From: Aegilops tauschii subsp. strangulata
Taxonomy: Eukaryota; Streptophyta; Magnoliopsida; Poales; Poaceae
Direction: 5' to 3'
DNA: 64,000 nt
Assembly: GCF_002575655.3 (NCBI RefSeq)
Contig: NC_053040.3
Location: 353,405,267 to 353,469,266 of the forward strand
Shown one piece after another: positions 48,395 to 58,912 of this stretch (positions are counted from its first letter, which is position 1; each line of letters begins with the position of its first letter). Below the pieces are notes generated by a model that worked only from the letters and a program-made list of their open reading frames with translations, had not been told where the DNA came from and ran no database searches. Position numbers and translations under genes: made by a program.

Positions 48395-50734
48395 ATGGCC
48401 TCCGTCCCCAAGCTCGCTGCCGTAGTGCGTGCGGAGGACGACGACCACGAGCGAAGCCACTTCCCGCCGACCCTCAGGTATGCTACCTCTTTTCGAACCA
48501 TATCCTTGTTCTATTGCCCCATCTGCCATGTCGCTGCATGTGGATCTTTTTCCACTCCACCATCTTCCCAATTTGCTATCCTCTGCTCTGCTGGTCACGC
48601 AGACGAAAACCTTAATTTGCACTATTAAAGGAAACCCTACTTCATGCAGACTAATCCATGTCTGGGTTGAATAAGGAAAGGAAGGGAGACTGTACTGTCC
48701 AAGAGAGTAGGCATCGAACCCGCATCTAGGTTGAAAAGGGGAAAATCAGTAGCTAAGGAATGAGTCTCGTGTCTCTTGGTTGAAGAAGGGTAGAAAGGCA
48801 TGACAACACAGTAGAGAATGACCAGGTCGATCGGTTTGTTGTCCTCACATAGGAAAAAGGTGGCTAAACATAAGAAAAATGGGACATAATCCACATATGT
48901 TGCCTGGATATTTGTTGCTCTGGGCAACCATACCTCCCTCACCACTCTATGCGTCCGTGGAGGTACATCGTACTGGTGCGCCCACTGTCCGAATCGCCCT
49001 CCCATGCTCTTAGTGTCACTTTTTTGTTGTTAGTATAACGCCAGCAGTCAAGTCAAGCAATGCTACCACTAAAGTGATGCCACATTTAACTAATGCCGCA
49101 CTCAGTCTAATGCCACCGATAAATTTAAGCAATGTCATTTAATGTCACTGGATTATTTCAGGGTTAGCTGTTGATTGTGGATGTATTAAAGATTTTTCAG
49201 CTAAGGCATTCTAATGTTGTTGCATAGCCAGTATACCAACGATGAAACTTGTTACTACCTTCAGATTTTTGCATTGTTAATGCTTATGGATTACATACCT
49301 CACTTTCATGAGATAAGTTAATTTTTTTTCTACAGTATCACCAAAATGCCAAGGCGCTGGTGTCATTTTATTTTGGTTAAACTGCACAAAAAATTATGAA
49401 GACAAGAGGAGAGGTGAAGAGTGGGCACCTCCTCCTCCTGCTGTTCTCTTGATTCATTCGATCAAGTTTTTATGTTTGATCGATTATCAAGATTGGGATA
49501 GCAATTTTTAAGGTCCCCCTGAGTTCAAAATGATATTTACCTTGGAGGTACATGGTTTGCAATTTTTTTATACTGTCATTAGTTAATAATGCTAGTTACC
49601 TTCAGACTTTTGTATTTGGTTTAATGCCCATGCACAGCTAGTATATCAATTCTGAAACATGTTACCTTTACATTTTGTATTGTTAATTCTTATAGAAATC
49701 TTCCAGTGCCAGAGTTTATTGAAATCTGTTCAGTAAAACCATTGTACTGTACCCTGTAATAAAATAACTACTCTACTGTTGCACTAGCCACTGGATTAGT
49801 GTATATTTGTAGTATTCGAAATTTCGAATGGTGTTGCATTAGCATATGGACATAAATAAAGTGTGGCAAGCTTTCCCAGATATCTGCTCAAGAAAACTAC
49901 TAACTGTTTTTCTAAATACTAGTAGACGTTTGGGTACTTTAAAGTGAACCGCGAAAAGTCTTATATTAAGGAACAGAGGGTGTAGAGTTCACTCAAATTA
50001 TCCCGGTAAAGCTAGTCACACTTTTGTTAAAATTAATGTTCATTATGTTATCGGAGGAGGTCTGTAAGTTTGTCTCTAATGCCTGTCGACTACATACCTG
50101 ACATCATGATGTAATGTTAAGTCATTTCTTTTTGTACAGTGTCACTGAATTGTCAAGGCGGTTGGCATTTTATTGTAGTTGAACTACACAAAATATGCTT
50201 AAAAGAAGAGGAAAGGTCAGGAATGGTTCACTTTTTCAGAAAAAACTATATATGCCTTCCAGACATCAGCCGTTGTTGCCTTATTTATTCCTTCAAACAG
50301 GTGGTTAGAAACAGTCTTGCTACCTTTTCCCATTAAGAAATTGGAATGCTTATATTTGTGAGTCTATACTTCAACTAGTGCCACTTTTATAGTAATCACA
50401 CTTTCAATATCTATGCAAACAGGGATGCTCGATTTTAGTGGAACTGCACAAAAAGTCCAACTGGTTCAACATTAGGAGCATGTTTTCTTCCAAACCTTTA
50501 TATCCAATTGGTGGCACTATGAGCTGTTCATTAAGAAGGTACATGGTTTGCTACTATCTTGCTACTCTTTTTGTACTGTCATTAGATAGTAATACTAGTG
50601 GTTTGCATGTGAATTTGTTGGCAGGGTGGACCTACATTGGAGGTGCAGGACATGATTCAATGATTGGACGATCAATTTCGGTTGTATCGATTTCACCTCT
50701 TCCATCACTGCGAACATGGATATCCCTGGTCTGA
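48395..50734 (+). other. Exon-like series, unrecognised decayed gene
   Basis: A possible first exon 48395-48477 (MASVPKLAAVVRAEDDDHER) ends AG before GTATGC. Later exon-like modules follow splice-acceptor-like sites at about 49336, 50140 and 50423; they share the words GCATTTTA..GT(T/G)GAACTGCACAA. The module at 50423-50538 reads SILVELHKKSNWFNIRSMF and ends at AAG before GTACATGG; a last exon-like piece at 50625-50734 reads WTYIGGAGHDSMIGRSISVV to a stop. Phases do not join cleanly, so this is a remnant or a wrong model. No family recognised. Confidence 0.35.
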
Positions 50735-51390
50735 TGAATAATAGGCGCTATATTTCTGCTCTGAACAAGCAAATCAGTTCAGTATGAAATTGTCCAGGGC
50801 AAAACATGACTGTATCAAATTGTCCAGTGCAAAACATGACAGATGCTAAGCGGAAGAGACATGTTTAAACCGAAAATACAAGGTGGGGTATATGTTTACT
50901 AGCTGCTTGATATTTGTGCAGACAGAGATGTCTGCCCGTTGCTATTTGGCAAACACACAAAGTGACCGCAATTTTGGTTGAACTGCACAAGAGAATAGTA
51001 TAGTCACTGCATGTAGTGCCATTTGAAAATAGACACAGAAAGATTGGATAGTCACTTCATGGACTGCAGAAAAGTAGTACTGTACTATTTATTGGCCAAC
51101 ACTAGGTGCTTCATTGCTTTGGTCTGATTATACAATGGGCATCATTTTGCCTAAGTTAAAGTTTGTATTCCGAAAATAGTCTCGCCATGTGATCAAGAGA
51201 AGACCAAATCATATTGCAGTGGATGTTCCTCCATCATGTGTGGTTCATTCTCATGGTTCCAGCTGTTGGTGAAACCAGTTACGTTTGCAAGAGGAATTGT
51301 AGACTTCACAAACAAATTTGGCTTTTAGTCTGTACTGAATGTTGGCCAAGAGAAGCATCCATGTTAGTAGGAAGAACATATGTTTTTTGT
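50735..51390. other. Spacer with one further degenerate exon-like module
   Basis: Around 50920-51000 the word GCAATTTTGGTTGAACTGCA recurs after a CAG, a fourth diverged copy of the 49.3-50.5 kb module. Nothing else recognised. Confidence 0.35.
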
Positions 51391-51391
51391 A

Positions 51392-51563
51392 GATCTTTGC
51401 TTTTGGAGCTACATATTTGTATATGATCTGTGAATCATTGAGATGCATTAACATGTTGATCTTATGTATGGGAATCGTACTAGTTGGTTTTAGTTGTGGC
51501 TGATCTTTGCTTTTGGAGCTACATATTTGTATATGATCCGTGAATCATTGAGATGCATTAACA
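51392..51563 (+). repeat. 63-bp direct repeat
   Basis: GATCTTTGCTTTTGGAGCTA at 51392-51454 recurs at 51501-51563 with one or two changes; offset 109 bp. Confidence 0.92.
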
Positions 51564-52267
51564 TTTCCTTATATCTGTTCGCCTAGTGTTTACAAGTTAC
51601 TGATCGATCACTAGCTAGCCTACTAATGCGCTCCTGGCTGTTTTAGTTGCGATGCAAGATCTGAAGTGACAGTTTTTTGAATAAAAATGCCTACCTCTGA
51701 AGAAACTGACAAGCTGCTCTGAAGAAAATGCCATGCGAATCTGAAGAAACTGCCAGCGAAAACGTTTGCAAATGCCTTATCTCCCAACTAAAGTTCATCA
51801 ACTAATGCCCTCGGCTGCGACTCATTGCATGCTGCTCCGCGTACTGGCCGCGAGCGATTTTGAGTGCCTGCATGCAGCCGGCCGTAATTAAAGCAGCTAA
51901 CTGATGCGAAAAAAGATGTGCTTTAATTGTTGCGGGCCTTTTAAATCCGTGGAATCATTATTGACAAGGAGGGAGATGATTCGAGTGCACTCGTTTGACC
52001 GTCATGCCGGCGTGCGACCCAGCACGGATGGGATGGGATGGCACAGTCAGAATTTCGGTTTCTCTAGTTTTCCACGGCAAGCTGGCGCGATAAGCCATGC
52101 CTTCTTAATTATGCATTGAATTTCGATGACCGTCGCGCTACCTTCCGCCTATAAGTAATGTTTCCCGGCCTTCTATGGTGGCACCGTGACCCAACTCGCC
52201 CTATCCTCATAAGCCCCCACCGGCCCGACGTCGCTCGCCACTTATCCTCGCTCTCGCCACGTCCGCC
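51564..52267. other. Spacer and possible promoter of the coiled-coil ORF
   Basis: CTGAAGAAACTG words are repeated at 51700-51760. A TATAAGTAA at 52151 lies about 117 bp upstream of the ATG at 52268. Confidence 0.35.
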
Positions 52268-52786
52268 ATGCCCCCGCCCGTCCGCGATAGGCGAGGCCGG
52301 AGGCGGTCACCGCCGGAACTAGTGTTCGGTTTTTCACCGGAAGGCAAACGGAGGGAGGAGGCATTCTATCGGTCTTTAGATGGCAATGCGGAGATCGAGG
52401 ACTTGTTGGAGCGCGACCGCCTGGCGGAGGAGCAGGAGTTGTTGGAGCGTGACCGCTTGGCGGAGGAGCAGCGTATCGCCGATTTGCGCCGCCAGCGGGA
52501 CATGGAGCAGCAGCGCACCGACGCTCTGAGTCGCGAGCAGAGCGCCCACACCTAGGCCGACTACGTCGAGGCCGACGCCCGGCAAATAGCCCTGGAGGCT
52601 GTCGGGCACGCACGCGTTCGCGACGCCGATTTTTACTACCAGCTCGTCAAGTGGGTTTCCTGCTTAGAAGCCGAAGCTTCGGTGGACCACGCCGGCATGG
52701 AAAGGGCCAACGCGCGTGAGCAACGCGCCCTATCGCACCTCTGGCAAGTCCGAGGTGAGGTGGAGGACGCCGGTGCCGGCGTTTAG
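52268..52786 (+). pseudogene. Coiled-coil ORF with premature stop, inside the CACTA
   Basis: From ATG 52268 the frame encodes a basic N-terminus (MPPPVRDRRGRRRSPPELVF) then a charged helix with the 13-residue unit LLERDRLAEEQEL repeated as LLERDRLAEEQRI (about residues 46-69), then RRQRDMEQQRTDALSREQ. TAG at 52553-52555 stops it at 95 residues; the same frame then stays open for 76 codons (YVEADARQIALEAVGHARV and so on) to TAG at 52784-52786. The ancestor would be about 172 residues with long coiled coil. Similar Arg/Glu-rich ORFs occur in non-autonomous grass transposons (memory). No function proposed. Confidence 0.55.
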
Positions 52787-53080
52787 CGTGTACCGCAGAT
52801 GGCGGCCGGCATCGTCTAGTTAGCTAAGAGTAAGTTAGTACTTGTACGCTACTAGAGTATTAGTGGGAGTAGATAGTTAACTTGGCTATGATGGTTGTCA
52901 ACGTGGAAGTTTAGTACTCTATATGTGGATCAGACCTGTTAGTTTGCTCTGAATGTTGAGCTTTCCGTTTGAACCTATGGAATGGGCTGTTATTTTTTTA
53001 AATGTGTTGTATTTGTCCTCCATGGGTTTAGAGGCTGACTTGTGGGCCTACCAAGTTGATGCGTACACAATCAGGAGATG
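52787..53080. other. Spacer before the right subterminal region
   Basis: No gene or repeat recognised. Confidence 0.3.
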
Positions 53081-53339
53081 ATTGTACGTGGAGAGGATGA
53101 CAGCAGGGACCCGCCAAGGTCATGGCAGTACGCAAGCAAGTGCCTCCTTATTTCAATCCAATAAAAAAATGGCTCCTCCTAATGGATTTCTGACATCTGG
53201 GTCCCATGCCATTGTCAACGTAGTCAATACGAGAGAGTTGCACAACGAGCGGCTGACACCAGGGACCCAGCAGCTCACCCAGTTATTTTTGTTTTGGGTT
53301 AATTTGAAAAATGCCACTCCAAATCTGGTGTTTCTGAGA

Positions 53340-53537
53340 AATGCCACTGCAATTTCCAAACTTTGAAAAATGCCATTTCATGCCATTTCCAGTGGCATTT
53401 TTCGAAGTCTGGAGTGGCGTTTGCAAAGTTTGCAAATTGCAGTGGCGTTTTCAAAGTTTGCAAATTGCAGTGGCGTTTTCCAAAGTTTGCAAAAATTACA
53501 GTGGCGTTTTTCAAAGTTTGGAAATTGCAGTGGCATT
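53340..53537. repeat. Inverted repeat and 28-31-bp tandem repeats
   Basis: The arm 53340-53375 (AATGCCACTGCAATTTCC...) is complementary to 53502-53537 with 35 of 36 positions matching. Between them lie four tandem units of the type GTGGCGTTTTCAAAGTTTGC. The RNA would fold into a hairpin. Confidence 0.9.
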
Positions 53538-53599
53538 TTTATGAATCGCCATATTTGTTGTGGCATTTATCTAATTTGTTTTTGAGACGGAAGCAGGGT

Positions 53600-54213
53600 G
53601 TCAACTGGGCTGTGCGGGGCACTCTGGCCTGTCTAGACAGCCTTCTCTTTTATGTTTACCACAGACCAGCCCAGTAGCTTTTTTTCTTTCTGAAAATGGC
53701 TAGCCCAGTTTTTTTGTGATTTGCCAAGTAAGTCGCTTTGTAAGGCCTGTTGGGCTGCAAATCTTTCAAGACGAGGAGAGCTTCATTCGGCTGGACGAGA
53801 AAATAGCCTATCAGTAATGAGAAATGGGTTGTACATTTTTAAAACACATCAAACCGGCAATTACTTTCAAATTTCTTTTTTTCATTTCAAGATTTTAAAT
53901 TGCATTAATTTTTATGCGTGGACAATTTGTTGGATATTATATTGATATACATTTATTTTTAAAATCAGTTTGAATGTGACTCGAAATTTTGGGATTAAAA
54001 ACAGTTCGGACCGCACCGAAATATGCAACATTTCGTATAATTTTTTAACCGTGGCCACAATATGGCCTGTAATGCTAACAAAAATAATATGGGCTCCAAA
54101 AAAACCTTAAGAATTAGCAAATGGGCTGTAAATTATTAGAAATAATGGCAGATGGGCTGTATGCTGTTTTCCACAGATTTGAGGCTTTTCTAAAAAAAGG
54201 TTGACGCACAAGC
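53600..54213. other. AT-rich spacer in the CACTA right arm
   Basis: Nothing recognised. Confidence 0.3.
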
Positions 54214-55560
54214 AGTGACTGTTGGATGTCCATCCAACGGCCGTCGTGCTTCTTCAATCTCTGCTCTTCCTACTGCAGCCGCTCTAACAAGCGCCGGCGG
54301 GACTGCCTGCTCCCTCCTCCCCGGGGCCGGCTGTGCTGCCGCGCAGGCCTCACCGCCCCACCGTACTCCCATCGCTGGCCTAGCCATCCCTCTAGTCACC
54401 CACACCTGCTGTTATTCTCCGGCGACGGCAGATGAACCAGTAAACCCTCGTACAGTCGTACTCCCCTCCGTGTGGGAAATAACTGCCGAGTCTTCCCTGC
54501 CTCCATGGCGTTCCCTTCCTAGGCCTCGCCGTCGTCCACCCCCCTGGTGCTCTCGGCGCGGCCTGGTCAACGTGGTCAACGACCGACATGCATCTGAAGT
54601 GGACTGTACGTGGAGAGGCTGCAGCTGGGTCCACGGCCGCATGCAAGGAAATGCCTCCTTATTACGCGCAAAATAATGATTCCTCCACCTGACATCTGGG
54701 ACCCACCGAAAGGGCCTCTGTATTTCGCGAAAAAAGTTACCGCCGCTGACAGCTCGGACCCACCAGCTATATCTTCGCACGCAAGGAAGTGCGTCCTTAT
54801 TACGCACAAAAAAATGAACACCCCCCTGCTAGCTGGGACCCAGTATAGTGGCAGGCTGACTTGTGGGCCTACTAAGTTGACGGGGACGGAGGGCTTTGTC
54901 AACTTAGTCAATATGCACGATTCTAGCTCCAGTGACCGTAAGATGTCCATCCAACGGCCGTAGTGCTTCTTCAACCTCTGGTCTTGTTGCTCCAGCCGCC
55001 CAAAGCAGCGCCGGTCGTGCCGCATGCTCCTGCCTCCCCTGGCCGGCTGTGCTGCCGCGGAGGCCTCACTGCCCCTACTATTCCCACCGCTGGCCAGGCC
55101 CTGCGGCGACGGCAGCCTCACACCGCAGCCGAACCAGTGAACCCTCGTACTCCTCTCCGCGCGAGCTTCCACTGCCGCGTCTTCCCCGGCTCCGCGTCGT
55201 CCCCTTCCTAGGCCTCGCCGTCGTCCACCGCCCTGGTGCTCTCGGTGCGGCGTGGTCAACGTGGTCAAGGAACGACTTCCATCGGAAGAGTACTATACGT
55301 GGAGAGGCTGACAGCTAGGTCCACGGCCGCAGCAAGGAAGTGCCTCCTTATTACGCGCAAAATAATTATTCCTCCACCTGACAGCGGGGACCCACCGGAC
55401 GGGCCACCGTATTTCGCGAAAAAAACGTTTCCCCCTGACTGCTGGGACCCACCAGCTACATCTTCGCATGCAAGGAAGTGCGTCCGAGCAAAAAAAAACG
55501 ATTCACCCCCCTGACTGCTGGGACCCACCAGCTACATCTTCGCAGGCTAGGAAGTGCGTG
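54214..55560. repeat. Right subterminal duplications of about 700 bp
   Basis: GATGTCCATCCAACGGCCGT recurs at 54225 and 54942; CTTCCTAGGCCTCGCCGTCG at about 54514 and 55204; GCCTCCTTATTACGCGCAAA at about 54652 and 55341. The two blocks are 688-717 bp apart and share the same order; a third diverged piece starts near 53080. Open frames here are by-products of the repeats. Confidence 0.88.
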
Positions 55561-55819
55561 ATAGTCGGGACCCACCTGGTCGAGTCATACGTAGCGTTGT
55601 CATTCTGGTCGCGAACGTGTACGTACAGACTGGTCGATGTAGAGGTGCGCACGTGTCGTAGTAGAGGCGCGCACGTAGCATGTACACGTAGGTAAAGCGG
55701 CCAGTGTGCAAGAAAGAAAATACGACCACGTACGTACATACGGGCAGGGTCTCGAATGCCTACTCGCGCATACGTACGGCCAGGGCTCGTGTACATGGCT
55801 GGGTCGGAACAGAGAAACA

Positions 55820-56620
55820 AAATCATCGTCGTGTTCATGGGGAGCCAACCGGCTGGGTCGGAACGGAATGCGTCGTCATGTTCATCGGGAAGGCTTGGAC
55901 GGAACAGCCGATGGAAACGAGGCCTGGCGTACCGCGGAACGGAGGAAACAGCCTTGTGTTCGACCGGCCACGTTCGAAACGGGATCCTGTTCATCGGGAG
56001 GGGTCTGGCATACCGCAAAACGGAGGAAACGGACCTCCTACGGTCGAAACGGGGGTCATGTGGATCGGCAGGGGAGTGGCGTACCGCAAAACAGAGGAAA
56101 CGGACTTGTGTTGGAGCGCTACAATCGAAACGGGGGTCCTGTTCATCGGGAGGGGTGTGGCGTACCGCAAAACGGGACTCCACGGGATACTGTTCATCTC
56201 CACCGTCGACCCCCTCTAGCCTCCATGGGCTACTGTTCATCCACCGTCGACCTCCTCCAGCCTCCACCTGCGACTGTTCATCCACAGGCTCCTGTTCATC
56301 CAGCCTCCACCGCGCGCTACTCCACCGGCTACTGCTCAACCAGCCCTCTCCACAGGCTCCTGTTCAACCACCCCTCCACGGGCTACTGTTCATCCAGCCC
56401 TCCACCGTCTACTGTTCATCCTGCCCTCCACGGGGTGGTCCTGTTCATCCTGCGCTCCACGGGGTCCTGTTCATCCAACCCCAACCGGCACGAACGATCG
56501 GGGTCCTGTTCATCCAGAGGCAACGCCACGGGGTCCTGTTCATCCACCCCCATCGGGAACTGTTCATCCAAACCCCCCAGCAACGCTCACTGTCCATCCA
56601 GAGGCAGCATCGATCGACTT
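55820..56620. repeat. Array of CTGTTCATCC repeats in the CACTA right subterminal region
   Basis: About 14 units of (T/C)(A/C)CTGTTCATCCA spaced 20-45 bp between 56185 and 56600, preceded by TGTTCATCGGGAGGGG and CGTACCGCAAAAC units between 55820 and 56180. Spacing is irregular. This is the right-end counterpart of the left array, although the unit differs. Confidence 0.85.
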
Positions 56621-57110
56621 CGGTTAGCAGCAGTAGCGAAGGAATCGCTCGATCGGGTTTAGTTAACAGCCATCGATCGATCGCTCGGGTTCAGTAACGC
56701 GTAGCCTGCAGTGCAATCGCTCGGGTTCAGTTAGAGCCCAACGCCTCGCTCGGGTTCAGTTAGAGCCCAACGCCTCGCACACACGCGCGTACGTACGAGA
56801 GAAACGCGCATCGCTCGGCCCCCGACCACCCACCGTAACCGGGGACTCCCAGATATTTTCCGCGCCCTCACTTCTACCATAGTTTTTTCCGTCATGGACG
56901 GCCCAAAGAATGTCATGCAGCTGCGTCTCCGGCCCGCCCAGGACGAAAAGCCCATTTTCTGTCATGATTTTTTGTCATAGAAATAGGACCCCACCACATC
57001 TATGATGATACCGGGTTTTGTTACAATTATCGTCATAGAAGTGTCATAAGTATGAGAGAAAAGATTTTCGTTCGGCCCAAAATGTCATGGATGTGTCTTT
57101 TTTTGTAGTG

Positions 57111-57880
57111 TGTTGGAAGCCACGCGCAACAAGACAGGCTTTGTAACGCACGAGAGAACCGTCTGAATGTGTCTTAACCTTGTAGACCCATTTGCAAGTG
57201 ATGGGTCGAACGCCTGGAGGTAGGGGTACAAGGTCCCAAGTGCCTGTGCGCTCAAGAGCATGAATCTCCTCTGCCATAGCATGCTACCATTTAGAATGAG
57301 CAGCCGCCTCACGATACATAGACAGCTCAACAATAGTGGTAGCAGCAGCTACATAGTAGGCAGGACGTTGGAGAGTGTGGCGATCACGCAGATTATATCG
57401 AGGAGCAAGGGGGTAGGTGGTTCTGAAGGAACGGGACCCAACAGGGAAGGAGTGGAAATGGAAGTGGTCGCATCCGAGGGGGAAGGGTGCTGAGCACGAC
57501 GGGAGTAGACAAAAGGAGACGGAGAAAGAGTGGAAGTGGAAGGTGGCGCATCAGAGGAAGAAGGGTGTTGAGCACGACGGGTAGGGGAGTTAGAAACATA
57601 AACCTCATCCTGTGTAAGCTGAAGCTCATGAGCAGACACAGGTGAAGGGCAAGGAGTGGACCTAACAGGTGACTGTGAAGGTGGAGAATCAGGTAGAGTC
57701 AAAAAAGAGAGGCTTGAATAATGACTCGATGGTGGCAGTTGAAGAATGACGAGGGTAGAAGAAGCAAGTCTCATCAAAAGTGATATCTTTGGAGATTCTC
57801 AGTCTCCTAGCTATAGGGTCCCAGCAACGGTTACCCTTGTGCTCCAAGCTGAAGCCAAGGAAAACACGTCCTATATACCT
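57111..57880 (-). pseudogene. Copia pol, part upstream of the CACTA insertion
   Basis: The reverse strand reads GNRCWDPIARRLRISKDITF (about 57830-57770), a low-complexity Pro/Ser stretch with RRAQHPS repeats, then MAEEIHALERTGTWDLVPLP, CKWVYKVKTHSDGSLVRYKA and LVARGF at the CACTA border. This is the integrase C-terminus to RT N-terminus of a Copia element and joins directly to 29433 once the CACTA is removed. Frame breaks at about 57280 and 57350. The sequence stops matching Copia near 57880. Confidence 0.85.
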
Positions 57881-58912
57881 AAGAGATTCATCCCCACTAA
57901 GTTATTTACCTTAACATGCAAGCTAACCACATCAGCAAACCAGCCACATCATCGTTTCATTACCGGCTTACATGTGGGACCCATCACCCTACAACACAGC
58001 CACATTAGCAATCAGTTACCAGCAGCCCACTCAACAATTATTTTTCTTTTTTCTTCCAACAAACAGTTTTTTATTGAGGGGCCAATGTATAGTTTCTTAG
58101 TGGGATGAGTAGATCAATTACTTTGTCTCCTCCCTTCGTGATATATGGAAGGAATAACTCTGTCTTCTCTGCCCTGTCCCTTCCACTCCCCCTCCACCGA
58201 TCAATAATCCCCACCCTGCATCCCCGAACTTCCCTCACCACTACCATCCATCTCCCTCTAATGCGCTACCTTGGCCATCCTCTTAGTCATGTTGGCTTCC
58301 CCAATCGCAAGACCAGCGTATGTTTCCTCTTCGCCTAGCTATGCCACCCATGGCGACCTTGGGTTTCGATCGAGTGGTCTATGAACAACAACCTTGTCAC
58401 ATGGTGTTGGTCTTAGATCATAGCTGCCCTGCTCCCGGCTCATGAAATTATTCTCCTCGCCAAAGATTTCTCTCCGTTGTCTTTTATCATGTCTCACATG
58501 TAGATTTGAGGTTGTTGATTACATTGTACAAATCTGGGATTAGCAGTTCATAAAGTTAGATTGATTAAATATGTTTTCATACTGCGCCTTTTAAAGATGT
58601 ACGCCATGGGCAACAGTATCCAGCGCAGGTGGCCACCCCTGCTTACAAGGAATTGGTATGTCCCCAAAACTCATGGCGTTTTTACAGGTTCCTTTTCGGA
58701 TTCTTATGTTCATAGCAAGTACGACTCAACACATGGTCTACTAGGTCTAATTATACACCATTATGTTTAAGAGAATACATTTAATCTGCTTCTTTCACAT
58801 TCAGTAGAAACAATTTGTGATAGAGCATTGCCACATGTACGATGGATTGAGTCCGATTTTAGTACGAGAAAAAATAACATCCATCCATCACATCTGTTTT
58901 GTGGGTTGTTCA
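57881..58912. other. Intergenic sequence between the Copia fragment and the next LTR
   Basis: No gene or repeat ends recognised; a C-rich segment (58150-58300) and an AT-rich segment follow one another. Confidence 0.35.

Larger units (their letters stand above)
29434..57110. mobile_element. Giant non-autonomous CACTA transposon (27.7 kb) with gene cargo
   Basis: The left end reads CACTACAAAAAAAAGACAC and the complement of the right end CACTACAAAAAAAGACACAT. The 3-bp TSD TGT occurs at 29431-29433 and 57111-57113. Removing the element and one TGT rejoins the Copia frame as VARGFQQEYDRDYDETF, which shows that the two ends belong to one insertion. Tandem subterminal repeats occur at both ends, as in other CACTA elements. 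I found no TNP2-like transposase; a decayed accessory-type ORF lies near the left end. The interior holds an F-box/LRR/FBD gene, an intact unrecognised gene, a DUF295-type pseudogene, a coiled-coil ORF and several MITEs. At 27.7 kb it is much longer than the usual 5-15 kb. Confidence 0.93.

Noticed and set aside
56185..56600. CRISPR-like array
   Set aside because: Units are short, degenerate and irregularly spaced, in a plant transposon end; no CRISPR features.
55706..56662. Long overlapping open frames of over 300 codons in the CACTA right arm
   Set aside because: They are translations of the CTGTTCATCC and CGGAGGAAACG repeats in three frames at once; no domain, and they cross repeat units.
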